From Oscillospiraceae bacterium (GTDB lineage: Bacteria > Bacillota > Clostridia > Oscillospirales > Oscillospiraceae), in contig CACYLY010000001.1 of NCBI GenBank assembly GCA_902775355.1, positions 1 to 64,000 on the forward strand: a stretch of 64,000 nt of DNA, written 5' to 3'. This document shows positions 43,901 to 51,785 of this stretch, piece by piece. The notes beneath the pieces are model-generated. The model was not told where the DNA came from. It saw only the letters and a program-made list of their open reading frames with translations, and searched no databases. Each line of letters begins with the position of its first letter. Position 1 is the stretch's first letter. Made by a program: the position numbers and the translations under genes.

Positions 43901-44568
43901 TTGACCTGTCCGGCACGGAAGGCGATCCCGGCTATGGCGCGCTGGGGATCCTGACCCTGAACGACCTGGAGGGAGGAACCGCAGTTTTCCGGCTGCTTTT
44001 CCGGGGATATGGCGGCTTTTTACCCATCTACGGTGATTACGCAGAGCTGACCTGCGTCCCCGGAGACGAAACAGGCGGCAAGTATTACGCCTGGATGTTT
44101 GATCAGTATCTTGAGGATCTTACCGCCAACGACAGCGAGGGAGACCGGTATAAGGCCAAGATCGTCGTGGAATATACCTACGCCGACGGTACGAAGGGCA
44201 GTCTGGAGAGTGCGGAATTTGAGCAGTACGGCGGGCGCTTTGTTTCCAGCGCCAACGATCCGCCTTTCTACTATGACGAGGAGAACAAGTGCCTCGTCAT
44301 GGAGCTTGCGGTGAATCTCTCTCTGGTGGAGATGGAGAATATCTCGATCAAGAGCACAAGCGCCAGATTCGACACCTGGACGAATCTTGAGCCCCCGGCC
44401 CTGGCCGAGTCCCATGCCGGCGATGACGGCACTTACCGCATGATCTTCAAAGTCCCGCTGGAAACCCTGGAACCCGGAACCTACTCCATGGATGTACAAT
44501 TGGTTTTCTATAACGGCAAAGGCCCCCGCTGGGAAAACGAAGTCTACGCAAAAATCGACCTGGGTTGA
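40990..44568 (+). CDS. Large Thr-Pro-stalked surface protein, unrecognised family
   Basis: A 1192-residue protein I do not recognise. Order: basic cytoplasmic N-terminus (1-51, many Arg), one membrane helix (about 52-68, [15 protein letters not shown]), a Pro/Thr stalk (about 78-218, almost pure TP repeats), then two tandem homologous arms (about 222-727 and 731-1192). Each arm has the same four parts. Matching landmarks: [16 protein letters not shown] at 342 and [16 protein letters not shown] at 844; GIDW at 460 and 950; TLNDLKGG at 503 and TLNDLEGG at 989. The arms look beta-rich, acidic and extracytoplasmic. No LPxTG motif, catalytic motif or cysteine pair pattern was seen. GGAGGGG precedes ATG 40990. 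mscS follows by 31 bp, possibly co-transcribed. Confidence 0.85.
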   Translation: MREINDQYPEYARPFAPLRRYRRRGRLTGNEATFLQLQARRAARNTLMRKYFTTGAATLIVIVILLLLPDPPEEPGGPTPIPLTVVDPTPTPTPPPPPPPTVPPVLPETPPPAPGPPPPPTPTPTPTPPPTPTPTPTPTPTPTPTPTPTPTPTPTPTPTPTPTPTPTPTPTPTPTPTPTPTPTPTPTPTPTPTPTPTPTPTPTPTPTPTPTPTPSPTPAIAPQFTALSSQHELYYGIDGVGDYDYFSVSFNLDLYDADPTKPITARLEKGSPTGSDWEDIPAGGYSIPTLSYSGSGGIWSGSMAYDMAYVSWDWDHGELGALMQMRVACDYTLKDGTTGTVYSTDVKELYAYVGGYMTDNPDADGFSGKVDSKGLDVTFRLQKDLILDPDKLEKVEVTVHIGDTWIDMDPDKLTMSPMTEEGIIRLTCPLADILGPGEPAHSGSNDEVLLVLLYKDEDKGIDWRDGAWARVKVRNMPTVELDPYLYGPYAEGAWYPMLAFTMTLNDLKGGSATASVYIDTGDGFYKAVAPWDAEYASHYNAVYDPAEEPGDTWDDHSEAYLAEPADGGGIRGVAKIVFDIVYPDGETDQIETETRPVFMGFFAKIDKSYGGQGWIEDERINSDTGDTQYTMSFDLIIDTDLMDPAMVEDAGGSLWNTDAWNVYHDPETEIWTDESGICHMRYTFVSDSPFADGEYTFYPSARGWVDEYNVWRAWSLSYDFVRTSPSDLTPPTFVSVSSSHDHGPGSQDRFLYAFDLELNDVDPYEYVVVSLQYADIGSENWETCPTGGDSMVWVYHSPSESVWHSEDLILDAAALDLKGAMGLKKQVRLAAKYKLNDGTYGLAYSTDLRSLYIFTGDYVRGESAELQDGKITAKFRVDKGVISDMSKLTIVSCALRNGDQSWELSDKAEITGPGEDGICTVSYTLNGESLDLTKHASVALALNYQDYGGGIDWDSCGLAVFYLRGAPTLEVDLSGTEGDPGYGALGILTLNDLEGGTAVFRLLFRGYGGFLPIYGDYAELTCVPGDETGGKYYAWMFDQYLEDLTANDSEGDRYKAKIVVEYTYADGTKGSLESAEFEQYGGRFVSSANDPPFYYDEENKCLVMELAVNLSLVEMENISIKSTSARFDTWTNLEPPALAESHAGDDGTYRMIFKVPLETLEPGTYSMDVQLVFYNGKGPRWENEVYAKIDLG
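41221..41643 (+). repeat. In-frame Thr-Pro codon repeat
   Basis: About 400 bp of ACN-CCN codon pairs (six-base period, with higher-order ccgacgcctacg blocks) encode the stalk. Changes in unit number would lengthen or shorten the stalk without breaking the frame. The opposite strand reads as an artificial GVGVGV frame. Confidence 0.9.
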
Positions 44569-44599
44569 AAGCAGCATCTGACCTGAAGGAGGACGGAAC

Positions 44600-45526
44600 A
44601 TGAAAAAGAAAAACACCAAGACCTACATCGGCATCGTGATCGTGGCGATCCTGGCCCTGCTGCTGGCAAATCCCAACTGGCTGCCCCTGCCGGCGGGACT
44701 GAAAACCGCCCTGGCAGAGACGGAGAAGAAAAATCTCCTCTTCCAGAGCGACGCCCACACCACCATTGCCCAGATCCTGACCCTGCTGCTGGCCATCGCC
44801 CTGGTCTGGCTGATCTATCAGATCGTGAAGCTGATCCTGGGCGCGCTGGCCAAGAGGGGCGGCCGGACCCAGACCGTTGTGAACCTGATCTCCGGCCTGC
44901 TCAAGTACATCGCCGTGATCGCCGGGGTGGTCTGGGGCCTGAGCATCCTGGGCGTGAACGCCACCGCGGTGCTGGCCGGCGTGGGCATCGTGGGTCTGAT
45001 CCTGGGCTTCGGCGCCCAGAGTCTGATTGAGGACATCATCACTGGCGCCTTCATCATCTTCGAGAACCAGTACAGCGTGGGGGACATCATCATTCTGGAC
45101 GATTTCCGCGGCATTGTGCGCAACATCGGCGTGCGCACCACCGTCATCGAGGACGCCGGCGGCAACCTGAAGGTGGTTAACAACTCCGACATCCGCAACT
45201 TCCAGAACCGCTCCCGCAACAACTCCGTGGCCCTGGTGCTGGTGGCCGTGGCTTACAGCACGGATCTGCGGAAGCTGGAGAAGCTGCTGAAGGAGAAGCT
45301 CCCCTCCCTGAAGGAGGAGCACCCCGACCTGTACCTGACCGTGCCCCGCTACCTGGGCGTGGACGAGCTGGCGGACAGCGGCGTGAACCTGAAATTCGCC
45401 GCGGACGTCACCGAGGAGAACATCTTTGCCGCACAGCGCATGCTGGCCCGGGACCTGAAGAACCTCTTTGACGACAACGGCGTGGAGATCCCCTTCCCCC
45501 AGGTGGTCGTTCACAAGGGAGACTGA
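44600..45526 (+). CDS. MscS-family mechanosensitive channel
   Basis: A 308-residue small-conductance mechanosensitive channel of the MscS family, which opens under membrane tension to release osmolytes. An N-terminal helix is followed by two more and the pore-lining TM3 with AGVGIVGLILGFGAQSLIEDIITG, then the beta domain (FENQYSVGDIIILDDFRGIV) and the C-terminal cytoplasmic part. GGAGG precedes ATG 44600, 31 bp after the surface-protein stop. It ends at a 27-bp hairpin. Confidence 0.93.
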   Translation: MKKKNTKTYIGIVIVAILALLLANPNWLPLPAGLKTALAETEKKNLLFQSDAHTTIAQILTLLLAIALVWLIYQIVKLILGALAKRGGRTQTVVNLISGLLKYIAVIAGVVWGLSILGVNATAVLAGVGIVGLILGFGAQSLIEDIITGAFIIFENQYSVGDIIILDDFRGIVRNIGVRTTVIEDAGGNLKVVNNSDIRNFQNRSRNNSVALVLVAVAYSTDLRKLEKLLKEKLPSLKEEHPDLYLTVPRYLGVDELADSGVNLKFAADVTEENIFAAQRMLARDLKNLFDDNGVEIPFPQVVVHKGD

Positions 45527-45535
45527 ATTTAATAA

Positions 45536-45592
45536 AACAATACACGCAGACAGCCGCCGGGCAAAGCCCGGCGGCTGTCTGCGTGTATTGTT
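45536..45592. terminator. Perfect 27-bp hairpin between convergent genes
   Basis: Arms of 27 bp without mismatch (AACAATACACGCAGAC ... GTCTGCGTGTATTGTT) and an AAA loop. It serves mscS and the convergent regulator gene. Confidence 0.9.
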
Positions 45593-45600
45593 GGATGAGT

Positions 45601-45969
45601 TCACATGAATTTGTCGATGGCTTCGTTCAGAGCCTGAAGGTCGGCGTTGTGGGCGTCGGCCACGCAGTGCTCCAGATGGTCCTTCAAAATCACCTTGGCG
45701 GTGCTGCTGAGAGCCGAGCGCACGGCGGCCAGCTGCACCAGCACTTCCGTGCAGTCCCGCCCGTCCTCCACCATGCGCTTGACGGACTCCAGGTGGCCGA
45801 TAGCCCGGGAGAGCCGGTTCAGCACGGCCTTGGTCTGGGTATGGACATGGGGATGCTCATGGCTGTGTTCATGTCCGGGCTCGTGCTCCGCGTGATGGCT
45901 GTGGATATGCCCGTCCCCGTGGTCGTGGAAATAGACTTCTTCTTTTTCGTGTTCGTGCATGCTGCTCAC
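45601..45969 (-). CDS. CsoR/RcnR-family metal-sensing repressor with His-rich N-terminus
   Basis: A 122-residue DUF156 repressor. The core (about 45-122) carries Cys73, His98 and Cys102; their spacing (25 and 4) equals that of the Cu(I) ligands Cys36/His61/Cys65 of CsoR. Ahead of it, residues 1-43 contain fifteen histidines, including HDHGDGHIHSHH. CsoR-type tetramers repress metal-efflux genes until metal binds. No transporter gene adjoins. GTG 45969 and ATG 45960 are both possible starts. Copper is the likely effector of the core site; the His-rich arm could bind Ni, Zn or Co. Confidence 0.85.
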   Translation of the reverse strand: MSSMHEHEKEEVYFHDHGDGHIHSHHAEHEPGHEHSHEHPHVHTQTKAVLNRLSRAIGHLESVKRMVEDGRDCTEVLVQLAAVRSALSSTAKVILKDHLEHCVADAHNADLQALNEAIDKFM

Positions 45970-45999
45970 GCTCTCTCAAAGTTTTTTCATATCATTATA

Positions 46000-46312
46000 C
46001 GCGAAAGTGGTCACGTTTTGCAAGCCCCCCGGGGGGATAGGGGGAGGGGAATGAAAAAATAAAAATGAAGGAATGAAGGAATGAAGGAATGAAGGAATGA
46101 AGGAATGATAACCCCTTCAGTCTCACTCGCTGCGCTCGCTCGACAGCTCCCCCACAGGGGGAGCCAAGAGGCGGCCGTACTTCCCATGAGGGGGAGGCAA
46201 GAAGCAGCCTTGCTTCCCCCTTCGGGGGAAGTCCCCAGTGCGCACACTGGGGAATAGGGGGGTTCAATCCGTCGCGCAGCGACACCATAATTTCTTCATT
46301 AGCAACGCGACT
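46000..46312. repeat. Composite intergenic element, copy 2
   Basis: Five GAAGGAAT octamers (46067-46106), then GATAACCCC and the same series of hairpins as at 20073-20320, including CCAGTG-CGCA-CACTGG (46235-46250), ending in CTTCATT pieces (46297-46325). The right end runs into the sfsA stop codon. No gene. Confidence 0.85.
46067..46106 (+). repeat. Octamer tandem repeat, five GAAGGAAT units
   Basis: Same octamer as at 20001-20072, with five instead of nine units. Confidence 0.95.
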
Positions 46313-46999
46313 TCATTTCTTCAGCCTCAAGGGGACTGGGTCGGCGATCGTGATACTGTCCGCCGTGACGGTGCAGTCCAAGGCGAGGATCTTTACTCCC
46401 GCGGCTGCGGCGGCGGACAGGGCCTCGGCGAAGGCCGGGTCCGTCTTTCGGTTCGGCTCGAAGAAAAGCACGTCTTTCATCTGGATCACAAACACCGCCC
46501 AGGCCTCATAGCCCTCGTGCAGGCAGGCGCGCAAGCCCCGCAGATGCTTGGCGCCCCGTTCGGTGGGCGCGTCGGGGAAGCGGACTACGCCGTCCTCCTC
46601 AAGAGTCACGCCCTTCACCTCAGCGAAGATGCGGCGGCCCCGATGCTCCAGATAGAAGTCGAAGCGGGAGTCTCCGTGGACGCACTCGGGGCGCAGATAC
46701 TCCGGTACGAAGCCCGGGCCGCCGGCGCGCAGCCATTCTCCGAAAACGGCGTTGGGAGCGGCGGCGTCCATGTTGATGAGCCGCTCTCCCTTCTTTACCG
46801 CGATCAGGTCCCAGGCGGTTTTCCGCGCCGGATTCGCCGCCCGCTGGAGATAGACCTCCGCGCCGGGGACCAGCAGCTCCCGGCAGCGGCCGGTGTTCTT
46901 CACATGGCAGACGGTCTCGACCCCGTCCAGCTCCACATGGGCGATGAAGCGGTTGGGGCGGCGGAGAAAGACGGCTCTTTGAATGTTCTCGTACTTCAT
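46313..46999 (-). CDS. sfsA: SfsA-family DNA-binding/nuclease-like protein
   Basis: A 228-residue SfsA ('sugar fermentation stimulation') homologue: an N-terminal OB fold (FLRRPNRFIAHVELDGVETVCHVKNTGRCRELLVPGAEV) and a restriction-endonuclease-like C-terminal part (RFDFYLEHRGRRIFAEVKGVTLE). Function in vivo is poorly known. Its ATG overlaps the upstream NTPase gene by four bases. Its TGA stop lies in the GAAATGAAG end of the composite repeat element. Confidence 0.9.
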   Translation of the reverse strand: MKYENIQRAVFLRRPNRFIAHVELDGVETVCHVKNTGRCRELLVPGAEVYLQRAANPARKTAWDLIAVKKGERLINMDAAAPNAVFGEWLRAGGPGFVPEYLRPECVHGDSRFDFYLEHRGRRIFAEVKGVTLEEDGVVRFPDAPTERGAKHLRGLRACLHEGYEAWAVFVIQMKDVLFFEPNRKTDPAFAEALSAAAAAGVKILALDCTVTADSITIADPVPLRLKK

Positions 47000-47580
47000 C
47001 GGGCGTATTCCTCCGCCCACTGCTCCAGAGTCCGCAGGCTTTTCTTCCGGTGCAGGCCGCTCAGATCGGCGATCCGGCTGTCCGGGTCGGCCTTCAGGGC
47101 TTTCCAGAGCTGGGCGATGTTCGCCTGCACCCGCTCGCTGAGTCCCAGCCGGCGGCAGAGGGCCTCCGCCTCTTTCCGGCCCATCAGCACGCCCACCAAA
47201 GGCTGCTCGGCGTTCAGCAGCTCCGTCAGTGCGGCGCGGAATTGGGGGATCAGCAGCTCAAATCCGCCGATCCCGTCCAGCACCGCAAAGGGATACCAGG
47301 CCGCCTCCTGCAGCAGGCGGACCCCCTCGCTGCGAAAAACCTCGCTGTCGTGGACGGGGGAGGGGCCGGACAGATCCAGATAGGGCAGCGCCTCAAAGCC
47401 CTCCGCCCCGCCGGCGGCCGCCGCGGGGAGCAGGGAACAGCGCAGGAGAGAGCCGTCCGGGCGACGCTCGAGCTCCGTGACGAAGCCGCCGGCGTTCAGC
47501 AGGGACGGGCCCAGGACGGCGCGGAGGGCCGCGCTCTTGCCGCAGCCTGTGGGCCCGGTGAGAAACAGATGCTTTTCCAT
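46996..47580 (-). CDS. Nucleoside-triphosphatase, THEP1-like, with altered Walker B
   Basis: A 194-residue P-loop protein with Walker A GPTGCGKS at 9-16 and a family-typical start (MEKHLFLTG). In THEP1-type NTPases Walker B reads DEIGxME; here it reads LDGIGGFEL, so the glutamate after the aspartate is replaced by Gly. This could weaken hydrolysis or mark a different subfamily. It is in an operon with sfsA. Confidence 0.7.
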   Translation of the reverse strand: MEKHLFLTGPTGCGKSAALRAVLGPSLLNAGGFVTELERRPDGSLLRCSLLPAAAAGGAEGFEALPYLDLSGPSPVHDSEVFRSEGVRLLQEAAWYPFAVLDGIGGFELLIPQFRAALTELLNAEQPLVGVLMGRKEAEALCRRLGLSERVQANIAQLWKALKADPDSRIADLSGLHRKKSLRTLEQWAEEYAR

Positions 47581-47685
47581 GGTCCTCTTCCTTTCTTTTC
47601 TGCCCCGATTATACGCGCCGGCGGCCCGTTTGTAAACGCCCGGGGACAGAATCGTAAACTTTCCGGAAATCTCGGGGCCGAAGAC

Positions 47686-47714
47686 TTCCCAAAACGGAAA
47701 AAGACTGGTATGAT
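47686..47714 (+). promoter_or_regulatory. Promoter of the CPA2 antiporter
   Basis: Extended -10, TGG then TATGAT (47709-47714), with a weak -35 TTCCCA at 17 bp. Confidence 0.5.
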
Positions 47715-47750
47715 ATAAAAAAGAGCTTTCGGAAGAAGGGAGCGGGGACT

Positions 47751-50003
47751 GTGCCGAAAATCATATCGGATCTGGCGATCATGCTGCTGACGGCGGGCGT
47801 GGTCGCGGTGCTCTTCAAGCGTTTCAAGCTGCCCCTGGTGCTGGGCTATATCCTGGCGGGCTTTCTGGTGGGGCCCTATATGCCCTGGTTCTTCACCGTG
47901 GCGGACCAGACCTCCATCGAGACCTGGAGCGAGATCGGCATCATCGTGCTGATGTTCGGCCTGGGTCTGGAATTCAATCTTCACAAGCTGGCCTCCGTGG
48001 GGGGCACCGCCATCATCACCGCCCTGACCGAAGTCTTCGGCATGCTGATCGTGGGCTATCTGGTGGGGCAGGCCATGGGCTGGGGTATGATGGACAGCAT
48101 CTTCCTGGGCGGCATGCTCTCCATGAGCTCCACCACCATCATCATCAAGGCCTTTGACGAGCTGGGGGTGCGGAAGGAGTCCTTTGCCCAGCTGGTCTTC
48201 GGCACCCTGGTGATCGAGGATATCGCCGGGATCTTCATGATGATCATCCTCTCCACCGTGTCCGTGAGCAAGAACATCTCCGGGGCGGATCTGGCCCTGC
48301 AGCTGGGGATGCTGGTGCTGTACCTGGCCCTCTGGCTGATCCTGGGCATCTACATCCTGCCCACGCTGCTGCGCCGGGCGGAGAAGTACATGAACGACGA
48401 GACTCTGCTGCTGGCCTCCCTGGGCGTCTGCTTCGGCATGGTGCTGCTGGCGGAGAAGCTGGGTTTCTCCTCGGCCCTGGGCGCTTTCCTGGCCGGCTCC
48501 CTCCTGGCGGGCACGGTCCACGCCGAGCGGGTGGAGCATCTGAGCGCCGGGGTCAAGGACCTCTTCGGCTCGGTGTTCTTCCTGTCCGTTGGCATGATGC
48601 TGGACCCGGCCATGATCGTGCAGTACATCGTGCCCATTCTGATCCTCACCGCCGTGACCATTGTGGGCAAGCTCACCATCTCCTCCCTGGGGGTGCTGCT
48701 CTCCGGGCAGAGCTTGTCCAAGGCCATCCACTGCGGCTGCTCCCTGGCCCAGATCGGCGAGTTTGCCTTCATCATCGCCTCCCTGGGCATGGGCCTGGGC
48801 GTCATCGAGAGCAAGGTCTATCCCATCGTGGTGGCGGTCTCCATCCTCACCACCCTGACCACGCCCTTCTTCATCAAGAGCGCGGACAAGATCTATACCG
48901 GCCTGAGCAAGCTCCTGCCCGGGAAGCTCTCGAAAAAGCTGGAGCGCTATACAGAGGAAGACACGGGCGGCCGGGAGCAGGACAGCGACTGGCTGAAATT
49001 CCTGCGCCGCTATGTGAAGATCACGGCGCTCTACGGCGTGCTGATGATGGGCGTGACCCTGCTGGGCCAGTTCGTCCTCCAGCCCCTGCTGGTTCGGACC
49101 CTGCCGGATCAGCGCCTGACGGCGCCGCTGTGCGTGGCCTTCTGCGTGCTGGGCATTGCCCTCTTTGTGCGGCCCATGCTGGATCTGCACTCCACGGAGT
49201 ATACCACGCTCTGGGTGAAAAACCGCTATTACAAGCTGCCCCTCATCACCCTGACGGCCCTGCGCTATCTGCTGATCGTGCTCATCGCCTTCTTCCCGCT
49301 GCAGACCCTCCTGGGCGTCAGCGGCGTGTGGCTGCTGCCGGTGATCGCCCTGGCGGTGGCGGTGATCTCCCGCACGGGCTGGCTGTCCTCGGCCTATATC
49401 TCCGCCGAGGCCCAGTTCATGGCCAACTTCAACGAGCGCAACCTCCAGCGGGACGATGAGAACACCGAATGGCTGGACGAAAAGCTCTTTGTGGACGAGC
49501 TGGACGCCGTCGGCGAGATCCCGGGAAAGACCCTGAAGCAGCTGGACTGGGGCCACCGCTTCAATGTGAACGTGATCCGGGTCCTGAGGGGCAAAAAGCA
49601 TCTGAACATGCCCTCCGGCAATGTGGAGCTGAAGGCGGGGGACCGGCTGCTGGTCATCGGACGTCGGGAGGATCTGCGGACCCTGCGGCTGAGCCTGAAC
49701 CTGCCCGAGCAGGCGGAAGCGCCCACCCTGCGCGCCTTTACGGAGAATCAGGAGGGGGACGCGGCCCATCTCTACGCCACGGTCATCCCGGTGGACAAGG
49801 TCTCCGAGCTCCAGGGCAAGAGCATCCGCAGCAGCGGCCTGCGGGAGAAGTACGACTGCATGATCCTGGGCCTGCAGCGCAGCCGCCTGCCCATTCTGCA
49901 GCCGGACGTGAACATGACCATCCAGAAGGACGATCTGGTCTGGGTCCTGGGCACCCGGAAGATGGCGGCCAGACTCCTGGCCGGCGGCTTCGACGAGGAA
50001 TAG
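47751..50003 (+). CDS. CPA2-family cation:proton antiporter with C-terminal TrkA_C domains
   Basis: A 750-residue monovalent cation:H+ antiporter of the KefB/CPA2 type. Twelve or so helices (1-385) show VLGYILAGFLVGPY, FGLGLEFNLHKL and SMSSTTIIIKAF. They are followed by about four more helices (420-545) and two regulatory TrkA_C (RCK_C) domains (about 580-645 and 668-745). No NAD-binding TrkA_N domain is seen between them, unlike KefB/KefC. It starts at GTG 47751 with AAGGGAG. Substrate (K+ or Na+) is unknown. Confidence 0.88.
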   Translation: MPKIISDLAIMLLTAGVVAVLFKRFKLPLVLGYILAGFLVGPYMPWFFTVADQTSIETWSEIGIIVLMFGLGLEFNLHKLASVGGTAIITALTEVFGMLIVGYLVGQAMGWGMMDSIFLGGMLSMSSTTIIIKAFDELGVRKESFAQLVFGTLVIEDIAGIFMMIILSTVSVSKNISGADLALQLGMLVLYLALWLILGIYILPTLLRRAEKYMNDETLLLASLGVCFGMVLLAEKLGFSSALGAFLAGSLLAGTVHAERVEHLSAGVKDLFGSVFFLSVGMMLDPAMIVQYIVPILILTAVTIVGKLTISSLGVLLSGQSLSKAIHCGCSLAQIGEFAFIIASLGMGLGVIESKVYPIVVAVSILTTLTTPFFIKSADKIYTGLSKLLPGKLSKKLERYTEEDTGGREQDSDWLKFLRRYVKITALYGVLMMGVTLLGQFVLQPLLVRTLPDQRLTAPLCVAFCVLGIALFVRPMLDLHSTEYTTLWVKNRYYKLPLITLTALRYLLIVLIAFFPLQTLLGVSGVWLLPVIALAVAVISRTGWLSSAYISAEAQFMANFNERNLQRDDENTEWLDEKLFVDELDAVGEIPGKTLKQLDWGHRFNVNVIRVLRGKKHLNMPSGNVELKAGDRLLVIGRREDLRTLRLSLNLPEQAEAPTLRAFTENQEGDAAHLYATVIPVDKVSELQGKSIRSSGLREKYDCMILGLQRSRLPILQPDVNMTIQKDDLVWVLGTRKMAARLLAGGFDEE

Positions 50004-50011
50004 AATTTATT

Positions 50012-50032
50012 AGTGGATAGTGGATAGTGAAC
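50012..50032 (+). repeat. Heptamer tandem repeat (AGTGGAT/AGTGAAC)
   Basis: AGTGGAT, AGTGGAT, AGTGAAC, then AGTAAGA, nine bases after the antiporter stop. Confidence 0.75.
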
Positions 50033-50041
50033 AGTAAGAAA

Positions 50042-50082
50042 AAGCGGCACGCCGGCATCAAATGATGCCAAGCGTGCCGCTT
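50042..50082. terminator. Hairpin terminator, copy 1
   Basis: AAGCGGCACGC ... GCGTGCCGCTT with inner GGCATCA-AA-TGATGCC; A-run before, ttc after. Confidence 0.85.
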
Positions 50083-50255
50083 CAAGTTGTAGACAAAGTA
50101 GGGCTTATGTCATCGCGAACCAGTGACCGATGTCACTGGTGTGGCGATCCGCATCTCAAAGCCGTGGAATTATGACATTTTTGAAGAAAACGGATTGCCA
50201 CGCCAGTGTGCGCACTGGCTCGCAATGACATGCTTTGGGGTTTGTCGACAGTCTG
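50083..50255. repeat. Palindromic element inside a duplicated terminator
   Basis: Arms TGTCATCGCGAACCAGTG ... and the inverse ending CCAGTGTGCGCACTGG-CTCGCAATGACAT, with outer ends tgtagacaaagtagggctt / tgctttggggtttgtcgacag matching those at 27340-27488. No coding capacity. Confidence 0.8.
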
Positions 50256-50296
50256 AAGCGGCACGCCGGCATCAAATGATGCCAAGCGTGCCGCTT
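50256..50296. terminator. Hairpin terminator, copy 2 (identical)
   Basis: Exact 41-base duplicate of 50042-50082, 214 bp downstream; it lies at the 3' side of the convergent anti-sigma gene. Confidence 0.85.
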
Positions 50297-50298
50297 CT

Positions 50299-50326
50299 CT
50301 ACGAACTACGAACTACGAACTACGAA
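50299..50326 (-). repeat. Heptamer tandem repeat (TTCGTAG)4 on the minus strand
   Basis: Four CTACGAA units on plus (TTCGTAG on minus), starting 17 bases beyond the anti-sigma stop. Confidence 0.85.
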
Positions 50327-50342
50327 CTGGCTAACCACTGTC

Positions 50343-51182
50343 TCAGCCGACGCCGCCGTCAATAAAGAGATAATGGCTCTCGAAATCGTCATAGGTCAGG
50401 ACCCTTCCTGTCTCCCGGATCTCCAGATTTTGGGCCACCTTGATGAGCTGATCCATGCCGATCTCACCGCAGATTCGAATGATCCAGCCGGCCTCCGGGT
50501 TAAAAAGAATCAGCTGATCCTGCACCAGAGTTCGCTCCGGAAGATCGATCTCGGGTATGGCCTCACGGAGCTGTGTGGTGTGGAAACGCATCACGTCCAC
50601 GTTCAACTCGTCCCAGTGCTCCTCGATGATCTCCTCCGGCGTATAGTAGAGCAGCAGCATAGCGCCTCCGTTATTGAACTGGGACGCGGAGTAGACGTTG
50701 ATCTGCAGGGGATTGACCATGTCGTCATAGGCGGGAACGGCCTTATTTCCACCGCCTCCGTTCCTGCAGAGCTTTTCGGCGGTCAAACGACCGCGCCAGT
50801 CATCCGTCTGCAGGGACGCCATTTCTTCCGGCAGCCAGCCGGAGCGGAATTCGATCTCCTTGCTCTCTGCCGTGTCGGGGAAGGTGACGACGAGCTTGGC
50901 GTCGGTCCATTCGATATAGCCGCCGGGGCCATCGTTCCAGGTGATCCGAAAGGTTTCCTCCGGGTCCGGGATCCGGTGGGACATGGCGCTGATGGCCGCG
51001 TAGGCGGTGACGCTCAGGGCCAGGATCAGAACAGCGGCGAGAGCGAGGGTAATGATGCGTTTTTTCACGTGTGCGATCCTTTCCGGGGGACGCGCCGACT
51101 CCGCGGGAGCATAGCGGATCGCTTCGGCGATGAAGGTGTCGTCCAGGCCGCTCAGAGCATCAAAGGCTTCTTCCCGTTTCAT
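50343..51182 (-). CDS. Putative anti-sigma factor, single-pass membrane protein
   Basis: A 279-residue protein: a cytoplasmic N-terminus (1-40, MKREEAFDALSGLDD), one membrane helix (about 43-65, IITLALAAVLILALSVTAYAAI) and an extracytoplasmic domain with the DUF4367-like pattern (EWTDAKLVVTF, GRVLTYDDFESHYLFID). Its ATG overlaps the sigma-factor stop by four bases, the usual sigma/anti-sigma arrangement. The role is inferred from topology and position; no zinc-binding HxxxCxxC motif is present. Confidence 0.72.
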   Translation of the reverse strand: MKREEAFDALSGLDDTFIAEAIRYAPAESARPPERIAHVKKRIITLALAAVLILALSVTAYAAISAMSHRIPDPEETFRITWNDGPGGYIEWTDAKLVVTFPDTAESKEIEFRSGWLPEEMASLQTDDWRGRLTAEKLCRNGGGGNKAVPAYDDMVNPLQINVYSASQFNNGGAMLLLYYTPEEIIEEHWDELNVDVMRFHTTQLREAIPEIDLPERTLVQDQLILFNPEAGWIIRICGEIGMDQLIKVAQNLEIRETGRVLTYDDFESHYLFIDGGVG

Positions 51183-51736
51183 ACCAGCAAGCCCTCCTTT
51201 TCCAATGTTTTCTTGAGTTTTTCGCGCAGGCGGAAGAGGCGCAGGGAGACGCGGCTCTCCTTTTGCCCGGCAGCCGCGGCGATGTCCTTCACCGCGTCGG
51301 CAAAGAAGTAGCGCCGGACGAAGAAAAAGCGGTCGTCATAGGACAGGGTGGAGAGAAAACGGTTCACCCGCTCCGTCAGCTCCCTGGCCTCCAGCTCCGC
51401 CTCCACGTCCTGGGCGGAGGGGAGGAATTCCTCCATCTCGTCCAGCACCAGGTCCAGACCGCCGCCCCGCTTCTGGGCCGTCTCCCTCCGCAGACGGGAG
51501 ATCGCCAGATTGCGGACGATCCGGCAGACAAAGGCCGCCAGGGGATTGGGCCGCTGGGGCGGGATGCTGTTCCAGACGGCCAGGTAGGCGTCGTTGGCGC
51601 ATTCCTCCGCGTCCTGCCGGTCTTGCAGGATGTTCCCCGCCGTTTTCCGCACAGCGGCGCCGTGCTTCTTGTCCAGTTCGTCGATGGCCTGTTCCGAGCG
51701 CTCAAAGAACAGGTCGATGATCGCGCTGTCGTCCAA
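51179..51736 (-). CDS. ECF-type RNA polymerase sigma factor
   Basis: A 185-residue sigma-70 family protein with region 2 (about 20-85, QDRQDAEECANDAYLAVWNSIP and AFVCRIVRNLAISRLRR) and region 4 (about 120-180, LSYDDRFFFVRRYFFADAVKDIAAA). The most likely start is TTG 51736, with AAAGGAAG nine bases upstream; no ATG fits. It is translationally coupled to the anti-sigma gene. The signal and regulon are unknown. Confidence 0.85.
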   Translation of the reverse strand: MDDSAIIDLFFERSEQAIDELDKKHGAAVRKTAGNILQDRQDAEECANDAYLAVWNSIPPQRPNPLAAFVCRIVRNLAISRLRRETAQKRGGGLDLVLDEMEEFLPSAQDVEAELEARELTERVNRFLSTLSYDDRFFFVRRYFFADAVKDIAAAAGQKESRVSLRLFRLREKLKKTLEKEGLLV

Positions 51737-51785
51737 ATCGGGTCACTTCCTTTCCGCCTCACCCATCCACTCGCAAAAGCCGTGG

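Larger units (their letters stand above)
50004..50342. repeat. Gap between CPA2 and anti-sigma genes: duplicated terminator, element, heptamers
   Basis: It holds heptamers (50012-50032), terminator copy 1 (50042-50082), a 173-bp element (50083-50255), terminator copy 2 (50256-50296) and heptamers (50299-50326). No gene. Confidence 0.85.
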
